Of a DNA stretch of 15,570 bases, positions 7,773 through 14,420 are shown one piece after another. How positions within the stretch are numbered: position 1 is the first letter of the stretch; each line of letters begins with the position of its first letter. The translations under genes were made by a program, and so were the position numbers. The stretch comes from JBDKTH01 sp964558295. GTDB taxonomy: Bacteria; Planctomycetota; Planctomycetia; Pirellulales; Thermoguttaceae. The notes under the pieces are model-generated. The model worked only from the letters and a program-made list of their open reading frames with translations. It ran no database searches and was not told where the DNA came from. The DNA lies in the NCBI GenBank assembly GCA_964558295.1, contig CAZLDQ010000138.1:1-15570 (forward strand), written 5' to 3'.

Positions 7773-8500
7773 CCGTACACCTTTTGCCGGACGTGAGCGT
7801 TGAGGGCCATCCAATCCGGATGCTCGTCAAGCACTCGCACCACGTCCTCCCAGGAAAACCGGTCATGCCCAAAATGCTCGTACACGCGGCGGACAAACGC
7901 CCAATCCTCCGGCGTATCGACTGTCCAACGCATCGACGAATAGTCGACGGAATGGATCACCGGATGCAGCGTGAACAGCTCGGGATGGCGGTAAATGTAC
8001 GGAGTGGCGTGCTCGCGCCAAGCCGGATTCTGATCCTCACGCCACGCCTGTTCCAAAGCATCCATGCGCACCACTTCGGTGTCCAATCCCCGCGGATAGG
8101 TCTTCACCGGCATGGAATTGCAGGCATACTGCACCTCCGGCTGTCGCTGGAGGAATTCTCCCACCACGCGATCGATCAACCCGGGGTCAATCATCGGGCA
8201 GTCGCCCGTGATCCGGATAATCGCATCGGCCTGATACTGCCGGGCCGCTTGATAGTAGCGATCCAACACGTCTTCGCGACTTCCACAAAAATAAGGCCAA
8301 CCGTGCGAGACACTGCACCGAACAATCGCCTCATCGGCCGGGTCCGACGTGGTGGCGACCACGACCACGTCAACCGTCCTCGCCCGCTGAACTCGCCCGA
8401 CCACGCGCACCAACATTGGCTCACCGATCAAGTCCAACAGCACCTTGTTCGGCAGTCGCGTGCTTCCCATGCGTGCTTGGATGATGGCAACAGTCTTCAT
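7745..8500 (-). CDS. spsF: SpsF-type cytidylyltransferase, probable CMP-pseudaminate synthase
   Basis: A 251-residue nucleotidyltransferase of the SpsF group (COG1861), expected to activate pseudaminic acid with CTP, giving CMP-pseudaminic acid. The nucleotide-binding start is IIQARMGSTRLPNK (6-19), and RITGDCPMIDP (about 95-105) supplies the acidic metal-binding region of this fold. RWTVDTPEDW near 190-200 is also typical of SpsF. Classical PseF of Campylobacter and Helicobacter is a shorter NeuA-like enzyme; this SpsF form fills the same slot in many spore-coat and surface-sugar loci. It lies 36 bases after pseC and overlaps pseG by 28 bases. The ribosome binding site is weak (AGAG close to the ATG). 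The position between pseC and pseG makes the CMP-Pse role likely, though the sequence alone only gives the family. Confidence 0.85.
   Translation of the reverse strand: MKTVAIIQARMGSTRLPNKVLLDLIGEPMLVRVVGRVQRARTVDVVVVATTSDPADEAIVRCSVSHGWPYFCGSREDVLDRYYQAARQYQADAIIRITGDCPMIDPGLIDRVVGEFLQRQPEVQYACNSMPVKTYPRGLDTEVVRMDALEQAWREDQNPAWREHATPYIYRHPELFTLHPVIHSVDYSSMRWTVDTPEDWAFVRRVYEHFGHDRFSWEDVVRVLDEHPDWMALNAHVRQKVYGCRPRAMCW
7780..7785 (-). promoter_or_regulatory. Ribosome binding site fixing the pseG start
   Basis: AAAAGG on the minus strand, 7 bases before the ATG at 7772, within the 3' end of the preceding gene. It decides against the upstream ATG at 7814. Confidence 0.55.
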
Positions 8501-8536
8501 AGAACTCTGCCGCTCGGCTCGTCATGCATCATTCGT

Positions 8537-9706
8537 TCAGCCGGCGAGTGCGCTCGCCGCGTTATGGCGGCCACCGCCAATCACCTGTTCGAGCGACGCC
8601 ACAACCATCTCAATCTCTGCGTCACTCATCGTCGGAAAAATGGGAAGCGAAAGAATCTCTTCATAGGCCGCTTCCGCCACTGGGCATAATCCAGGCTCGG
8701 TGCCAAACCGCTCGCGATAGAAGGGATGCAAGTGCACCGGGATATAGTGTACGGCGGCCCCAATCCCGGCGTCCCGCAAAGCGGCAAACACTTCCGCCCG
8801 GTCAAGTCCCACGGCCTTCCGATCCACGCGAACCACGTACAAGTGCCGGGCGTGCACAACTCCATCCCGCACAGCCAACGGACGCACACCGGCCAAGGCG
8901 GCCAATCGGCGATCATACATTGCGGCGATCTCCTGCCGCCGAGTGGTCCAAGCCTCGAGTCTCGCCAACTGGCTCAGCCCGAGTGCACATTGCAGGTCAG
9001 TGAGCCGGTAGTTGTAACCCAGCGTGATCATCTCATAGTGCCATGAACCTGCCGCGGCTCGCTGCCGATGATCCGTCGTGATCCCATGGTTGCGAAACTG
9101 CCGCATGTGCAGGGCCAAGTTCGAATCATCCGTCGTGATCAGCCCCCCTTCACCACTAGTAATTGGCTTAACCGGGTGGAGGCTAAATGTGCTTAAATCG
9201 GCCAGACTTCCCACCGGTCGCCCGCAATCGGCCGCACCCAAGGCATGCGACGCATCGGCCACCAGTGCTAGCCCATGCCGCCTGGCAACCGCCCGCAAAC
9301 CCGCATAATCACACGGCTGCCCTGCATAGTCGACAGCGATAATCGCCCGCGTGCGCGATGAAAGCCGGGCCTCGACCTGCTCAGGCCCCAACAGCAAGGT
9401 CTCCGGATCAACATCGGCGAACACGGGCGTTCCCCCCTGATAGACCACGCAATTGGCCGTGGCCGCGAAGGTCATCGCCGGTACGATCACTTCATCTCCC
9501 GGCCCGACGCCCAAGGCGAACATCGCCGCATGCAAAGCCGCCGTCCCACTGCTGACCGCCACCGCCTCAGCCACCCCCACACGTTGGGCCACCGCCTGCT
9601 CGAACCGCTCCACCATCGGACCCGTCGTCAGCCAATCCGAGCGCAACACCTCCACCACTGCCCGAATATCATCCTCGCTGATCGTTTGCCGGCCGTAGGG
9701 GATCAT
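8537..9706 (-). CDS. pseC: UDP-4-amino-4,6-dideoxy-N-acetyl-beta-L-altrosamine transaminase
   Basis: A 389-residue PLP-dependent aminotransferase of the DegT/DnrJ/EryC1 family, converting the PseB 4-keto product to the 4-amino sugar, normally with glutamate as donor. K180 in SLHPVKPITSGEGG (175-188) is the expected Schiff-base lysine and D151 in VADASHALGA binds the PLP ring nitrogen. SSGTAALHAA (52-61) is the phosphate-binding region. The opening MIPYGRQTIS and the LRSDWLTTGP segment (21-30), together with VHYIPVHLHPFYRE near the C-terminus, are typical of PseC rather than generic sugar aminotransferases. Length is normal. The start ATG has no clear Shine-Dalgarno site, so translation may depend on coupling or on the mRNA leader. 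It is 55 bases after pseB. Confidence 0.92.
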   Translation of the reverse strand: MIPYGRQTISEDDIRAVVEVLRSDWLTTGPMVERFEQAVAQRVGVAEAVAVSSGTAALHAAMFALGVGPGDEVIVPAMTFAATANCVVYQGGTPVFADVDPETLLLGPEQVEARLSSRTRAIIAVDYAGQPCDYAGLRAVARRHGLALVADASHALGAADCGRPVGSLADLSTFSLHPVKPITSGEGGLITTDDSNLALHMRQFRNHGITTDHRQRAAAGSWHYEMITLGYNYRLTDLQCALGLSQLARLEAWTTRRQEIAAMYDRRLAALAGVRPLAVRDGVVHARHLYVVRVDRKAVGLDRAEVFAALRDAGIGAAVHYIPVHLHPFYRERFGTEPGLCPVAEAAYEEILSLPIFPTMSDAEIEMVVASLEQVIGGGRHNAASALAG

Positions 9707-9740
9707 GGCGATGTTCAGGGAAGACCTGGACTCTCGGCGG

Positions 9741-9760
9741 GTTCGTCATTCGTCATTGCC
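9741..9760. repeat. Tandem TTCGTCA repeat in the pseB-pseC gap
   Basis: Two perfect adjacent copies of TTCGTCA (9742-9748 and 9749-9755) followed by TTG lie in the 55-base spacer between pseB and pseC. Related but diverged pieces occur at 8519-8539 and 14326-14383. No coding role is possible here; it may be a remnant of a dispersed intergenic repeat. Confidence 0.5.
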
Positions 9761-9761
9761 C

Positions 9762-10766
9762 TCACGCTACCCCTTTCATCTCCTCTACCCCCAAGATCTG
9801 ACACATCTGCCCAATCGACAACCGATCGGGATTCTTGTCGCTGCTGTAGCAGAATCCGTCCGGACATGGCGTACCGGTGTCCTGGTCGGTCTTGCGGGCA
9901 AAGAGGAGGGCCTGTGGATCGGGAAGGATAACGAAGTGATCGTCATACTCCAACGTCTGCCGGGCGTCGTCCTCGGAAATCATCGTCTCATGCAGTTTCT
10001 CGCCCGGCCGGATGCCGACAGTCTCCAGCCGACACTCGGGGGCAATCGCCCGAGCAAGGTCCACCAGGCTCATCGAGGGAATCTTCGGCACAAAAATCTC
10101 CCCGCCCCGCATCCAAGCAAGACTCTTGAGCACGAAATCGACGCCCTGTTCGAGCGTGATCCAAAAGCGAGTCATGCGCGGATCGGTGATTGGAATCACG
10201 CCGCGTGAGCGCATCTTCAAAAACAAAGGCACCACGCTCCCCCGACTCCCCACCACGTTGCCGTAACGGACCACAGCAAAACGCGTTCGATGGGGCCCGC
10301 TGTAGTTGTTGGCACTGGTAAACAGCTTGTCCGAGCACAGCTTGGTGGCACCATAAAGATTGATCGGGTTCGACGCCTTGTCTGTACTCAGGGCGATCAC
10401 TTTCTCCACATTCCGATCAATGGCCGCGTCGATCAGATTGGCCGCCCCGAGAACATTGGTCTTCACTGCTTCCAACGGATTGTATTCACAACTGGGAACC
10501 TGCTTCAACGCAGCCGCATGAACAACCACATCCACCCCATCCAGCGCCCGATAGAGCCGGTCACGATCCCGGATGTCACCGATAAAATAACGCAGACAAG
10601 GATAGACTTGAGGGCTGAACCGCTGCCCCATCTCCGACTGCTTCAACTCGTCGCGACTGAAGACAACCAACCGTTTCGGCGGATCCCGCTGCAAAACGGT
10701 TTCCACGAACTTCTGCCCGAAGGAGCCGGTCCCCCCAGTAATCAGGACAGATTTTCCTGCAAACAT
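9762..10766 (-). CDS. pseB: UDP-N-acetylglucosamine 4,6-dehydratase (inverting)
   Basis: A 334-residue short-chain dehydrogenase/reductase of the FlaA1/PseB group. It starts the pathway by converting UDP-GlcNAc to UDP-2-acetamido-2,6-dideoxy-beta-L-arabino-hexos-4-ulose, with NADP bound. ITGGTGSFG (9-17) is the Rossmann dinucleotide loop; D129, K130, Y138 and K142 in the STDKASNP and YGATK segments match the catalytic set of characterised PseB. The C-terminal YSSDKNPDRLS block is also characteristic. The length equals that of the Campylobacter enzyme. The ATG at 10766 is preferred, with AGGGA 8 bases upstream; the frame also has an ATG at 10775 and a TTG at 10805. It is the first gene of the operon, so its leader should contain the promoter. 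Confidence 0.92.
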   Translation of the reverse strand: MFAGKSVLITGGTGSFGQKFVETVLQRDPPKRLVVFSRDELKQSEMGQRFSPQVYPCLRYFIGDIRDRDRLYRALDGVDVVVHAAALKQVPSCEYNPLEAVKTNVLGAANLIDAAIDRNVEKVIALSTDKASNPINLYGATKLCSDKLFTSANNYSGPHRTRFAVVRYGNVVGSRGSVVPLFLKMRSRGVIPITDPRMTRFWITLEQGVDFVLKSLAWMRGGEIFVPKIPSMSLVDLARAIAPECRLETVGIRPGEKLHETMISEDDARQTLEYDDHFVILPDPQALLFARKTDQDTGTPCPDGFCYSSDKNPDRLSIGQMCQILGVEEMKGVA

Positions 10767-11009
10767 CGTCGACATCCCTGTCGTTAAGAAGACCACACGC
10801 CGCAACCGACAAACACAGCTAGCAAGAAGTAGACGCTAGCGTTCACAAGGCGGGCTCCAGAACTCCATTTCATGCTCGTCTGGCCAATCAGGGATCAACC
10901 GAACCACATTATCAGCTCCGGTCCCCTCTGAACCCTGACCCCTGAACAATGTATTCCCCAGGGCAACAACGGTCAAACCCAACTTTCCCCACCCAGTAGG
11001 GAGGCCAGC
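10767..11009 (-). promoter_or_regulatory. Leader region of the pse operon
   Basis: This 243-base spacer lies between the thioredoxin-like gene and pseB, both on the minus strand, and must hold the operon promoter unless transcription reads through. No strong promoter was recognised; on the minus strand a TTGATC followed 18 bases later by CATGAA is the best weak match. Two copies of the palindrome GCTAGC occur at 10818-10823 and 10835-10840, 17 bases apart and about 50-75 bases before the pseB start, a spacing that could suit a regulator. A short pyrimidine-rich CTGAACCCTGACCCCTGAAC stretch lies at 10928-10947. Confidence 0.35.
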
Positions 11010-11498
11010 TTACTGCATTCCGCTCTTCTCGTCACCCCTCTGCGTGCCCATTGGGGCACCAGTCGCCGGAGGCGCCTGCGCGACGTCGGCCTTGGCCTTC
11101 TGACCGACCAACTCCGCTTTCACCCCTTCTTGAATGAAGCTCTCCACCGTTTCCACGGTCTGTCCACCAATCAGTCGGCGCAGTTTCCAGCCGTCTTCCG
11201 CCTTGCGGAACAGAAGCAATTGCGGGATCGGTCCGTGAGCCGTCAACTGATCTCCTAATTCGCGATCCCGGTCCAAGTTGACCATGGCAAAAGCCACCTT
11301 GCCCAAAATCCCCCGCTGGCGTATCTCCGGAAGCACGGTTTGCTCCATCGCCCGACATGCGGCACACCAATCCGCACCGACCAGCACGACCAGCGGTCGT
11401 CCGGTCTCCACCGTTGCCCGATAGGCATCCGCGTACGTCTCTGCTCCCATCGTCAGAAGCGACACTTGAATGAGGGCAGCAAGGCTCAGGCTCGTCAC
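11010..11498 (-). CDS. Thioredoxin-like protein, probably exported
   Basis: A 162-residue thioredoxin-fold protein, likely a thiol-disulfide reductase or isomerase outside the cytoplasm. GADWCAACRAM contains the redox pair C45 and C48 in a W-C-A-A-C motif; PIPQLLLFR later supplies the usual cis-proline. Residues 1-19 are hydrophobic (LSLAALIQVSLLTMGA), resembling a signal sequence but without a basic N-terminus, so export is uncertain. The frame is open to 11696, but the GTG at 11498 is chosen because GGAG lies 6 bases before it and the hydrophobic start follows. The last 30 residues are Ala/Pro/Gly-rich and probably disordered. It resembles the DsbD C-terminal/thioredoxin_7 type domains more than cytoplasmic thioredoxin. 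Its partner is unknown. Confidence 0.75.
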   Translation of the reverse strand: MTSLSLAALIQVSLLTMGAETYADAYRATVETGRPLVVLVGADWCAACRAMEQTVLPEIRQRGILGKVAFAMVNLDRDRELGDQLTAHGPIPQLLLFRKAEDGWKLRRLIGGQTVETVESFIQEGVKAELVGQKAKADVAQAPPATGAPMGTQRGDEKSGMQ

Positions 11499-11504
11499 CA
11501 CGAT

Positions 11505-11508
11505 CTCC
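11505..11508 (-). promoter_or_regulatory. Ribosome binding site fixing a GTG start
   Basis: GGAG within AAAGGAG on the minus strand, 6 bases before the second of two adjacent GTG codons. It sets the thioredoxin-like gene start at 11498 and explains why the upstream open frame is not coding. Confidence 0.6.
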
Positions 11509-11776
11509 TTTGCGTCTACAGATACCCGTGCTTTTTCGAGCTTTCGTCTCGCCGGACAACTTGCGCCGCCGAGACCAGGACTCCTCAGTGTAATCACCAC
11601 TCGAACCAGTTCAAGGGGCCACCAGGAAGCAGAGCCGAGGACTACTTTTGCAACCATTTTTCTTACCCTACTTGACAACCTGCCCACCCCTCCCAATACG
11701 CAGCAGCCAAATCAATAGGCCCAATGCAATTCCTAACACAAGTCTAAATTTCCCACGAACTTCGGGTTTGTTCCAA
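11509..11776. other. Divergent spacer without visible gene
   Basis: This is the larger part of the 395-base gap between the thioredoxin-like gene (minus) and the oxidoreductase-like gene (plus). The minus-strand frame remains open through much of it but has no start signal and lacks family resemblance. The promoter of the thioredoxin-like gene should be here; I saw no convincing match. Confidence 0.4.
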
Positions 11777-11806
11777 TTGAGCCCCCCCGGGGTTCTCCGA
11801 TATAAT
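11777..11806 (+). promoter_or_regulatory. Vegetative promoter for the oxidoreductase-like gene
   Basis: A perfect -10 box TATAAT (11801-11806) is preceded, 18 bases upstream, by TTGAGC (11777-11782), four of six matches to the -35 consensus. It sits about 88 bases before the ATG of the downstream gene on the same strand. Confidence 0.5.
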
Positions 11807-11822
11807 AACCAGTTTGCTGGTT
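11807..11822 (+). promoter_or_regulatory. Hairpin at the expected transcription start
   Basis: AACCAG (11807-11812) and CTGGTT (11817-11822) form a perfect six-pair stem with a four-base loop directly after the -10 box. It could be an operator or a 5' stabilising hairpin of the leader. There is no T-run, so it is not a terminator. Confidence 0.3.
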
Positions 11823-11893
11823 GGTAGTCGTCAACGAGCCGCCCCTCCTCACCAGCCCAACGGCCCCCAAACACCCCCCGGTGGTTGAGCTTG

Positions 11894-12901
11894 ATGAGAC
11901 TTCGCGTCGGCCTGATTGGACTAGGAGATGCCTGGGAAAAACGCCACCGGCCAGCACTGCGTGCCCTGGCCGACCGTTTCGAGGTTCGCGCGGTCTGTGA
12001 TCAGGTGAGCCATCGGGCCGAGTTGGCAGCCCGGGAGTTTGGAGCCTCGGTCGTCGATGGGTTTCGCGCTCTGAGTCGTCGCGAAGATATCGACGCCGTC
12101 CTGATTCTCTCCGACCAGTGGTATTCCGCCTTGCCAATCCTGGCCGCCTGCGAAGCAGGCAAGGCGGTTTATTTTGGCGCAGGCTTGGAGTTGGCCGCCG
12201 AACAAGCCCGACACATCAAAGAGCGGGTCCAACAGGCGGGCGTGGCCTTCATGGCCGAGTTTCCTCGCCGCCACTCGCCCGCCACCTTGCGACTCAAGGA
12301 GCTGATCGCCACCAATCTTGGCCCTCCCCGGCTCCTCTTCTGCCACCGGCGTCTGCCCCTCTGGGACGATGGCTCACGTAACCGGCCCCGCCAGGAGCGC
12401 TCGACCCGGCAGGAATTGGTCGAACAGGTCGACTGGTGCCGCTATGTGGTCGGCCAAGAGCCCAAGTGGGTCACGGGAATCGTGTACGAGGGAATAGGCG
12501 ATCGCTCCCGTGAAGACTACCAGATGATGAGTATCGGCTTTTCTGATGGCGTCCATCCGGGAGCCGGCCCACTGGCTCAGATCAGTTGCGGCCGCTACAT
12601 CCCCAAACGCTGGTCCGAAGCCATCAGCTACCGACCGCTGGCCTCACTCCAGGTCACTTGCGACCATGGGATTGCCTTCATTGACCTGCCGGCCACCCTT
12701 ATCTGGTTCGATGAAGCCGGTCGCCACCAGGAATCCCTGGAAAGCGAACGCCCCGTCGGTGAATTGCTTCTGACCCAGTTCTACCGCGCGGTGACCAGTC
12801 TGGTCGCCAAGACCTGCGACCTGGAAGATGCCTACTTGGCCCTCTACATCGTCGAGCAAGCCCAACAAAGCTTCCGCGAAGGCCGGCGGATTGAGTTGTA
12901 G
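11894..12901 (+). CDS. Gfo/Idh/MocA-fold protein with degenerate active site
   Basis: A 335-residue protein with the sugar-oxidoreductase fold. An N-terminal Rossmann domain (about 1-120) starts with RVGLIGLGDAW (4-14), the dinucleotide-binding loop; the C-terminal sheet domain follows. The family's Glu-Lys-Pro motif, which supplies the catalytic lysine, should fall after CEAGKAVYF but reads Gly95-Ala96-Gly97. The later segment around 172-182, where members usually have Asp, Gly and His, has RQELVEQVDWC and lacks both Gly and His. Flanking motifs align well, so this is substitution, not frameshift. It may bind a nucleotide or sugar without oxidising it, or use different chemistry. The ATG at 11894 is preferred; TTG at 11885 is possible. 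No partner gene is adjacent on the strand. Confidence 0.8.
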   Translation: MRLRVGLIGLGDAWEKRHRPALRALADRFEVRAVCDQVSHRAELAAREFGASVVDGFRALSRREDIDAVLILSDQWYSALPILAACEAGKAVYFGAGLELAAEQARHIKERVQQAGVAFMAEFPRRHSPATLRLKELIATNLGPPRLLFCHRRLPLWDDGSRNRPRQERSTRQELVEQVDWCRYVVGQEPKWVTGIVYEGIGDRSREDYQMMSIGFSDGVHPGAGPLAQISCGRYIPKRWSEAISYRPLASLQVTCDHGIAFIDLPATLIWFDEAGRHQESLESERPVGELLLTQFYRAVTSLVAKTCDLEDAYLALYIVEQAQQSFREGRRIEL

Positions 12902-12920
12902 TAGATCGTGTGTCGGGAAG

Positions 12921-12991
12921 CGTGGATGGTGCAGAACCGTGATTCTTCGCAACTCCACGTGATCTTGCATTCAGAACTGGTTGCCATCCAC
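12921..12991. terminator. Inverted repeats in a convergent gap, possible terminator
   Basis: The 94-base gap between two converging genes holds two overlapping inverted repeats: CGTGGA (12921-12926) with TCCACG (12954-12959), and GTGGATGG (12922-12929) with CCATCCAC (12984-12991). They share the left arm and so exclude each other. No T-run follows, so any terminator role is inferred mostly from position. Confidence 0.3.
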
Positions 12992-12995
12992 TATT

Positions 12996-14108
12996 TCACG
13001 GCAGTTCCCCGATCTCACCAAGCCAACTACGAATCTCGCTGTCGTATTCGCTCGCCAAATCGCCTTTGACCAGTTGGCGATGGAAACTGGCCGCCCCTTC
13101 TTTGACCAAGTCGGCGGCTTCGGCACTGGGGAAACGTCGCATCGGATCAGGAGCGATCAGGCCCCTGCAAAACGACATCAGAAGCTCACTCGACACGACT
13201 TCGCGAGGCAGAATTGTCGGCAAACGCTGGGCCAGCGTGAGTTTGGCCTCAAGCAGTTCGCGGAAACTCTTCTTGCCCTCGAACGGCGGCACGCCGGCCA
13301 GCATTTCCACCAACACATATCCGAGGCTGGCCAGATCCGAGCGCGGCGAGAACTCCCCCCCTTCAAGCACCTCGGGCGCGGCGTAGGCCGGGGTGCAGGT
13401 CCGCCGCTTCGGCAAGTTGTCCAATTCCACGGCCGATCCCATGTCGACGATCTTGGCATTCCCCGTCCGCTTGAGCATGATGTTCGAAGGTTTGACGTCG
13501 CAGTGAACAATCCCCTCACGATGCAACGCCGCCAGCGCCGCCAAACAATCGCGGATCACCGCAATCGCAATCCCCGGCTTCAACCGTGGTTGCACCGGAC
13601 CCGCCGTGACGATCACCCGGTTGATATACTCCCAACGCCAAGAGGTCACCCTCCGTTGCAGCAAGTCGAGCATCACTTGGTTCAACAGGCGACTCAGATC
13701 ATAGCCGTCGACCCATTCCATCTCCATTACGCGGATCCGATGGCGATCGACCCAGTTATGAACATCCAACAGGTTGTCTTGTTGAATCTGGGCGATATGG
13801 GCAGCCACCTGGGCGATCCGGCCCATCGCGTCGTCATACGCCTGCTCGTTCTCGTAGCGTTCAGGCGAGAAAATCTTCAGGGCCACCGGCAAGGTAAAAC
13901 TGTCCGTACCGCGGCGCTCGCTCAGAAAGACCACGCCTTGGCCTCCCGATCCCAAGGGCCGCAACAGCCGGTGATGCTCCGTCCAACTGAGCCGCTGGTT
14001 GTGGAGGATCGAGCGGTACTGCCCCAACAATTTCTCCGAGCAGCGACAAGGCGGCTGTTCCCCCCAGGGCTGGGTCGCGCTTTCGTCATGGAACGTGGTG
14101 CTACACAT
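12996..14108 (-). CDS. Hanks-type Ser/Thr protein kinase, cytosolic
   Basis: A 370-residue eukaryotic-like protein kinase. The kinase domain spans about 46-345: glycine loop GSGGQG (53-58), ATP-binding lysine K78 in VALK, catalytic loop HCDVKPSNIML (202-212) with D204, K206 and N209, metal-binding D222 in DMG (usual DFG), APE at 244-246, and SDLASLG (257-263) for the DxWSxG helix. All catalytic residues are present, so it should be active. HCD replaces HRD, making it a non-RD kinase that may not need activation-loop phosphorylation. No membrane segment or PASTA/sensor domain is visible; the first 45 residues are a short unassigned extension. GAGG lies 7 bases before the ATG. The phosphothreonine-binding FHA regulator at 2077-4125 is a possible but unproven target. 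Confidence 0.9.
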   Translation of the reverse strand: MCSTTFHDESATQPWGEQPPCRCSEKLLGQYRSILHNQRLSWTEHHRLLRPLGSGGQGVVFLSERRGTDSFTLPVALKIFSPERYENEQAYDDAMGRIAQVAAHIAQIQQDNLLDVHNWVDRHRIRVMEMEWVDGYDLSRLLNQVMLDLLQRRVTSWRWEYINRVIVTAGPVQPRLKPGIAIAVIRDCLAALAALHREGIVHCDVKPSNIMLKRTGNAKIVDMGSAVELDNLPKRRTCTPAYAAPEVLEGGEFSPRSDLASLGYVLVEMLAGVPPFEGKKSFRELLEAKLTLAQRLPTILPREVVSSELLMSFCRGLIAPDPMRRFPSAEAADLVKEGAASFHRQLVKGDLASEYDSEIRSWLGEIGELP

Positions 14109-14420
14109 CAGAATGCCTCATCAGGACTTGGCCTACTAAGCCAAGCTGCCCCGGAATCAGAAACGCTGCATATCTTAGGCTCGTGATGGCCTATTCGTCC
14201 AGAGCGCTACGACCTCTGCATGGGGATACGGGACATCCCATAGAGGGTTCAGCTCGTAAGATCGCAGCTCGGGTGAAATAGCTCAATGTCGAATGTCAAA
14301 AACCAAAAAACCAAAAACTCCATGGAATGACGAAATCAGAAGCCTGAATGGGCCACCATCCTATTTCTGATTTCGCATTTCGCCATGCTGTCTTTTCCGT
14401 CCTTCGCCCATACCTCCGTC
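14109..14420. other. Spacer with hairpins and short repeats
   Basis: No gene is seen in this 312-base stretch between two minus-strand genes. It holds a hairpin ATGGGGAT (14220-14227) with ATCCCAT (14235-14241), one bulged G and a 7-base loop; a direct repeat CAGCTCG at 14250-14256 and 14265-14271; a tandem AATGTC-G-AATGTC at 14285-14297; an A-rich run of AAAAACC-like units (14298-14318); and a long inverted repeat listed separately. The promoter of the kinase gene should be in its left half. Confidence 0.5.
14326..14379 (-). terminator. Long inverted repeat followed by T-rich tract
   Basis: AATG-A-CGAAATCAGAA (14326-14341) pairs with TTCTGATTTCG-CATT (14365-14379): 15 pairs with one bulged A and a 23-base loop. 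On the minus strand the hairpin is followed about 10 bases later by GTTTTTGGTTTTTTGG-type T-rich sequence. It sits 41 bases past the stop codon of the dehydrogenase gene, so it could terminate that transcript. The arm sequence also resembles dispersed AATGACGAA-type intergenic repeats. Confidence 0.5.

Noticed and set aside
7460..8689. 409-codon plus-strand open frame
   Set aside because: It is antisense to pseG, spsF and pseC, which have intact motifs; the predicted product is His/Arg/Pro-rich and matches nothing known to me.
12981..14186. 401-codon plus-strand open frame
   Set aside because: It is antisense to the Ser/Thr kinase, whose catalytic motifs are all present in the minus-strand frame.
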